Source: Janthinobacterium sp. FW305-129
GTDB taxonomy: Bacteria > Pseudomonadota > Gammaproteobacteria > Burkholderiales > Burkholderiaceae_D
Reading direction: 5' to 3'
DNA length: 64,000 nt
NCBI RefSeq assembly: GCF_020858115.1
Contig: NZ_JACYMM010000001.1
Span: forward strand, 434,001-498,000
Below the pieces are notes generated by a model. The model ran no database searches. It was not told the origin of the DNA and worked only from the letters and a program-made list of their open reading frames with translations. Shown here one piece after another: positions 61,193 through 64,000 of this stretch. Position numbers and translations under genes: made by a program. Position 1 is the stretch's first letter; every line of letters starts with the position of its first letter.

Positions 61193-62457
61193 AAACCTCG
61201 CCAAAACGGGTGCTGATGGTGGCCTACCATTTTCCGCCGCTGGCCGGCGGCAGCGGCATTTTGCGCACGCTGGGCTTTGCGCGCCATTTGCCCGACTGCG
61301 GCTGGCAGCCGCTGGTGCTCAGTCCCAGCCCCGTCGCGTATGCGCAGAAAGGAACGTCGCAGCTGGCGCAGATCGGGCAGCGCGCCACCGTGCGGCGCAC
61401 CCTGGCGCTGGACGCGGCGCGCCATCTGGCCATCGCCGGGCGCTATCCGCGCTGCCTGGCCCTGCCAGACCGCTGGAGTTCCTGGTGGCTGAGCGCCGTG
61501 CCGGCCGGCCTGCGCATGATCCGCGAATACCGCCCCGACGCCATCTGGTCGACGTATCCGATCGCCACGGCGCACCTGATCGCGCTGACCCTGCAAAAAC
61601 TCAGCGGCCTGCCGTGGATCGCCGACCAGCGCGACCCCATGCTGGACGACAGCGACCCGCTGGCGCCGTATCCGCCCGAGCCGCGCCTGCACCGCATGCA
61701 TGCGTGGATCGAGCAGCGCATCGCGGCGCGCAGTGCGGCCATCGTCTGCACCACGCCGGGCGCCATCGACGCGCACCGGCGGCGCCTGGCGCAGCTGGCG
61801 CGCGAACGTTTCCACCTGATCGAGAACGGCTACGACGAAGACGGCTACCCGGACAGCCCGGCGCCCACGGGCCGCCGCGGCCGTTTCTTGCTGCTGCACA
61901 GCGGCGTGATCTACCCGTCCGAGCGTGATCCGCAAGCGCTGTTCGAGGCCCTGGCCCGGCTGCGCCGCGACGGCGCGCTGCATGCGCGCAATTTCCAGCT
62001 GGTGCTGCGCGCCACGGGCCACGATGCGTGGCTGGCGCAATTGCTGGCGAAATACGGCATCGGGGACCTGGTCAGCCTGGAACCGCTGCAGCCGCACGGC
62101 GCGGCGCTGCAGGAAATGCTGGCCGCCGACGGCTTGCTGCTGCTGCAGGCGGCCAACTGCAATGCGCAGATTCCCGCCAAGCTGTATGAATACCTGCGCT
62201 GCCGCCGCCCGATCCTGGCGCTGACGGACCTGGCGGGCGACAGCGCGGCCAAGCTGCGCCACTGCGGCATCGACACCATCGGCCAGCTGGCCTCGAGCGG
62301 CGATTGCGCGCACGCGCTGCTGCGCTTCCTGGCACTGGCCCGCCAGGGCCGCGCGCCGCTGGCCAGCCCCGCGGCCATCGCCCTGCAATCGCGGCAAGCC
62401 CGCAGCAACGCCCTGGCCGACGTGCTGGACCAGGTCAGCCACAGGAGAACAGCATGA
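61186..62457 (+). CDS. Glycosyltransferase (GT4-like)
   Basis: A 423-residue GT-B-type protein: VLMVAYHFPPLAGGSGILRT at the N-terminus, then PWIADQRDPMLDDSDPLAPY, FHLIENGYDEDGYPDS and the late LLLLQAANCNAQIPAKLYEY, RCRRPILAL. The ATG at 61186 overlaps the hydrolase stop; an in-frame ATG at 61174 is an alternative, while the 59890 frame is spurious upstream. It resembles the AGGSGILR-type transferases common in exosortase loci. Donor and acceptor unknown. Confidence 0.88.
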   Translation: MVKTSPKRVLMVAYHFPPLAGGSGILRTLGFARHLPDCGWQPLVLSPSPVAYAQKGTSQLAQIGQRATVRRTLALDAARHLAIAGRYPRCLALPDRWSSWWLSAVPAGLRMIREYRPDAIWSTYPIATAHLIALTLQKLSGLPWIADQRDPMLDDSDPLAPYPPEPRLHRMHAWIEQRIAARSAAIVCTTPGAIDAHRRRLAQLARERFHLIENGYDEDGYPDSPAPTGRRGRFLLLHSGVIYPSERDPQALFEALARLRRDGALHARNFQLVLRATGHDAWLAQLLAKYGIGDLVSLEPLQPHGAALQEMLAADGLLLLQAANCNAQIPAKLYEYLRCRRPILALTDLAGDSAAKLRHCGIDTIGQLASSGDCAHALLRFLALARQGRAPLASPAAIALQSRQARSNALADVLDQVSHRRTA

Positions 62458-63152
62458 AGCACCGCATACTTGCCTGCACCCTGGCCGCCTGCTGCGGCAT
62501 GGCGGCGGCCGAATGTCCGCCCTACGTCAAGGGCACCACGGGCGGCGACTACACGAGCGCGGAAGACCGCGAAGGCCTGTCCGTGGTCGAGAAATTCCAT
62601 TTTTCGCGCGCCGTGGAAACGCTCACGCAAGGCATGACGAGCAGCCTTGGCGGCGACATCAGCTACACCCTGGAGCACTTTCCGAACCACCACCGGGCGC
62701 TGGCCTCGATGGCGAAACTGGGCTTGCGCCTGAAAAGCGCGCAGCCGCCGGGCGCCCGCTACACGGTCAGCTGTTTTTTCGAGCGCGCCATCGCCTTCGC
62801 GCCGCACGACGTGACGGCGCGCATGGTGTACGGCAGCTACCTGCTGGCCACGGGCCAGGACGCGGCGGCGCTGGAGCAGCTGGACACGGCCAGCCGCCTG
62901 GCGCCCGAGCAGGCCACCATCCAGTACAACCTGGGTTTGATGTACGTGAAAAAGAAGGAGTACGAGAAGGCCAGCGCGCACGCGCAAAAAGCCTATGCGC
63001 TGGGCTTTCCCTTGCCGGGGCTGAAGAACAAGCTGAAGGCGGCGGGCAAGTGGCGCGAACCGCCACCGGCGCCGGCCGTCGTTGAAGCGAAGGAAGCACC
63101 GAAAACGGAAGAACCGGCCATGCCGCCGGTCGAAGAACCTAGCGGGGAATGA
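62454..63152 (+). CDS. Exported TPR-containing protein
   Basis: A 232-residue protein with a signal peptide (HRILACTLAACCGMAAA) and two or three TPR-like pairs (ARMVYGSYLLATGQDAAALE, ATIQYNLGLMYVKKKEYEKA). It has a Pro/Glu/Lys-rich tail. The stretch EKFHFSRAVETLTQGMTSSL and DISYTLEHFPNHHRAL is shared by small TPR proteins at the end of exosortase A loci. It is presumably a periplasmic scaffold. Its start overlaps the glycosyltransferase stop (ATGA), ending the operon; its 3' end overlaps a convergent gene by 14 bases. Confidence 0.87.
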   Translation: MKHRILACTLAACCGMAAAECPPYVKGTTGGDYTSAEDREGLSVVEKFHFSRAVETLTQGMTSSLGGDISYTLEHFPNHHRALASMAKLGLRLKSAQPPGARYTVSCFFERAIAFAPHDVTARMVYGSYLLATGQDAAALEQLDTASRLAPEQATIQYNLGLMYVKKKEYEKASAHAQKAYALGFPLPGLKNKLKAAGKWREPPPAPAVVEAKEAPKTEEPAMPPVEEPSGE

Positions 63153-63888
63153 GGGCTGGCCGCCGGGCCACGCTCAGGTGGCCCGTCGGCGAGGCGGCCA
63201 GCGCGGCGGCCAGGTCGCGCCGCGATTGCGCCTTGTCTTCGGCCGCGCCGATGTGTGCCAGTTCCGCCGGCTGCAGCACGGTGACGGCGAGCAGCAGCAC
63301 TTCGCCATACGGCGTGGCGAACGCTGGAGGAAGCGTGGCCGCTCCCTGGGCCAGCAGCACGCCCACCTGTTCATCCTCGTCTTCGAGGCCTGCCGGCGCA
63401 TCCTGCACGTCCAGCACCATCGAGACGCTGCCGTGGCGCTGCACCAGCAAATCGATGGAACCGTGGTCGGCCACGTTCTGGCTGACCTGGTAGATCACGT
63501 CGAACAGCCACGATGCCTGCACCGCATCGCCGTCGAAGGCGGCCAGCGGCGCTTCGATGCACACTTCCAGCAGGTGGCCGCGCGGCACGAACACGTCGTC
63601 GTCATCCTCGAACGGATCGCTCAAGCCGTCGCTGGCGATGAGGATGGAATCGGCACGGCGGATCACGCGCCACGCCTGGCGCAGCGACGGCCAGCGCGGG
63701 CCTCCCATGAAGGCCGGGTTGACCAGCGGCGCCAGCACGTCGGCGTCGACGGTGCCCAGGGTGGCATAGAAGGCGTCGCGCGCGGCGCAGGCCGCGGCCA
63801 GCATCTGCGCACCCGCTTCCTTGCCGACGACGGCGTCGTCCGGTTGCGGTACTTGTGGAATATCGTTGTCAGGCATATCAATACTCAT
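63139..63888 (-). CDS. Hypothetical protein, weakly like suppressor-of-fused (SUFU) domain proteins
   Basis: A 249-residue soluble acidic protein. The order SILIASDGLSDPFEDDDDVF, HLLEVCIEAP, WLFDVIYQVSQNVADHGSID and ATPYGEVLLLAVTVLQPAEL recalls the SUFU-type domain found in some bacterial proteins, but the similarity is weak and read by eye. There is no signal peptide. Starts at 63915, 63888 and 63876 are possible without a clear ribosome site; 63888 is chosen because it avoids overlap with the gene upstream. It follows that partial gene closely, so they are likely cotranscribed. Confidence 0.6.
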   Translation of the reverse strand: MSIDMPDNDIPQVPQPDDAVVGKEAGAQMLAAACAARDAFYATLGTVDADVLAPLVNPAFMGGPRWPSLRQAWRVIRRADSILIASDGLSDPFEDDDDVFVPRGHLLEVCIEAPLAAFDGDAVQASWLFDVIYQVSQNVADHGSIDLLVQRHGSVSMVLDVQDAPAGLEDEDEQVGVLLAQGAATLPPAFATPYGEVLLLAVTVLQPAELAHIGAAEDKAQSRRDLAAALAASPTGHLSVARRPALIPR

Positions 63889-63892
63889 TAAA

Positions 63893-64000
63893 TTAGTCGG
63901 CAGGCGGGAAGTCATGGTAGGAACGGGGCAGATAGCCCCAGATGCGCGCCACCCGCTCGCGCACCTCGAAATCGAAGCCGATGCGTTCCAGCTCCGGCAC
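63893..64000 (-). CDS. C-terminal end of an unidentified protein (runs off the window)
   Basis: The last 35 codons of a minus-strand gene whose start lies beyond base 64000. The tail reads LERIGFDFEVRERVARIWGY and then LPRSYHDFPPAD before TAA. Too little is visible to assign a family. The stop is four bases before the SUFU-like start, suggesting one operon. Confidence 0.55.
   Translation of the reverse strand: MPELERIGFDFEVRERVARIWGYLPRSYHDFPPAD

Noticed and set aside
1-64000. CRISPR arrays, tRNA or rRNA genes, prophage or transposase genes
   Set aside because: No regularly spaced repeats, cloverleaf-like segments, rRNA sequence, integrase or transposase motifs were seen; repeats found are only pairs.

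Overview
The window is GC-rich bacterial chromosome, most likely a betaproteobacterium of the Burkholderiales, family Oxalobacteraceae (Janthinobacterium/Massilia/Duganella type). That placement is inferred from gene content: a prkA-yeaH-spoVR operon next to a very complete exosortase A (XrtA/PEP-CTERM) surface-polysaccharide locus. No rRNA, tRNA, CRISPR array or intact insertion sequence was seen.

Layout. (1) 1-3962: the prkA (3' part), DUF444 and spoVR stress operon. (2) 4034-6522, minus: UDP-sugar dehydrogenase and C4-epimerase for UDP-GalNAcA-type precursors. (3) 6742-31347: left half of the XrtA locus. It holds prsT, a Wzy-like polymerase, a trypsin-like protease, a FeeM-like acyltransferase, epsE/F/G export and kinase genes, an outer-membrane beta-barrel-like protein, wecB, a deacetylase, a FemAB protein, four glycosyltransferase genes, the exosortase-EpsI fusion and an asparagine-synthase-type amidotransferase. 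It ends in a glycosyltransferase fused to a CapK/phenylacetate-CoA-ligase-like domain. (4) 31362-42409: about 11 kb of unrelated accessory genes. These are a YaaW (UPF0174) two-gene operon, a decayed serine-hydrolase pseudogene beside an intact serine hydrolase, a LytS/LytTR-S41 peptidase operon, an LprI-like protein, MepB, TfoX-N and D-lactate dehydrogenase. Dispersed repeats (a 58-bp exact direct repeat and a REP-like pair) mark this stretch. (5) 42496-51186, minus: a second glycan operon with a GT2-GT4 fusion, Wzx flippase, GT4, MBOAT O-acetyltransferase and two tandem SGNH-like paralogues. (6) 51333-63152: right half of the XrtA locus, with an O-glycosylation ligase, a deacetylase, an amidotransferase-decarboxylase-acyl ligase operon, and a divergent GNAT-ACP-hydrolase-hydrolase-GT-TPR operon. 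(7) 63139-64000: two poorly characterised genes.

How it works together. Sugar-nucleotide enzymes, glycosyltransferases, a flippase, polymerases, a chain-length/kinase pair and an export protein would make and export a polysaccharide. XrtA would process PEP-CTERM proteins, none of which is encoded here. The most intriguing part is 53.5-61.2 kb: an AMP-forming acyl ligase, an acyl carrier protein, a PLP decarboxylase, an amidotransferase whose N-terminus lacks the usual Cys2, a GNAT, and two alpha/beta-hydrolases without a nucleophile serine. It looks like a small-molecule or glycan-modification pathway of unknown product. The divergent promoter region between its two operons carries a perfect FNR-type site, TTGAT-N4-ATCAA. 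The regulators PrsK/PrsR and the initiating undecaprenyl-phosphate sugar transferase were not found and are presumably elsewhere.
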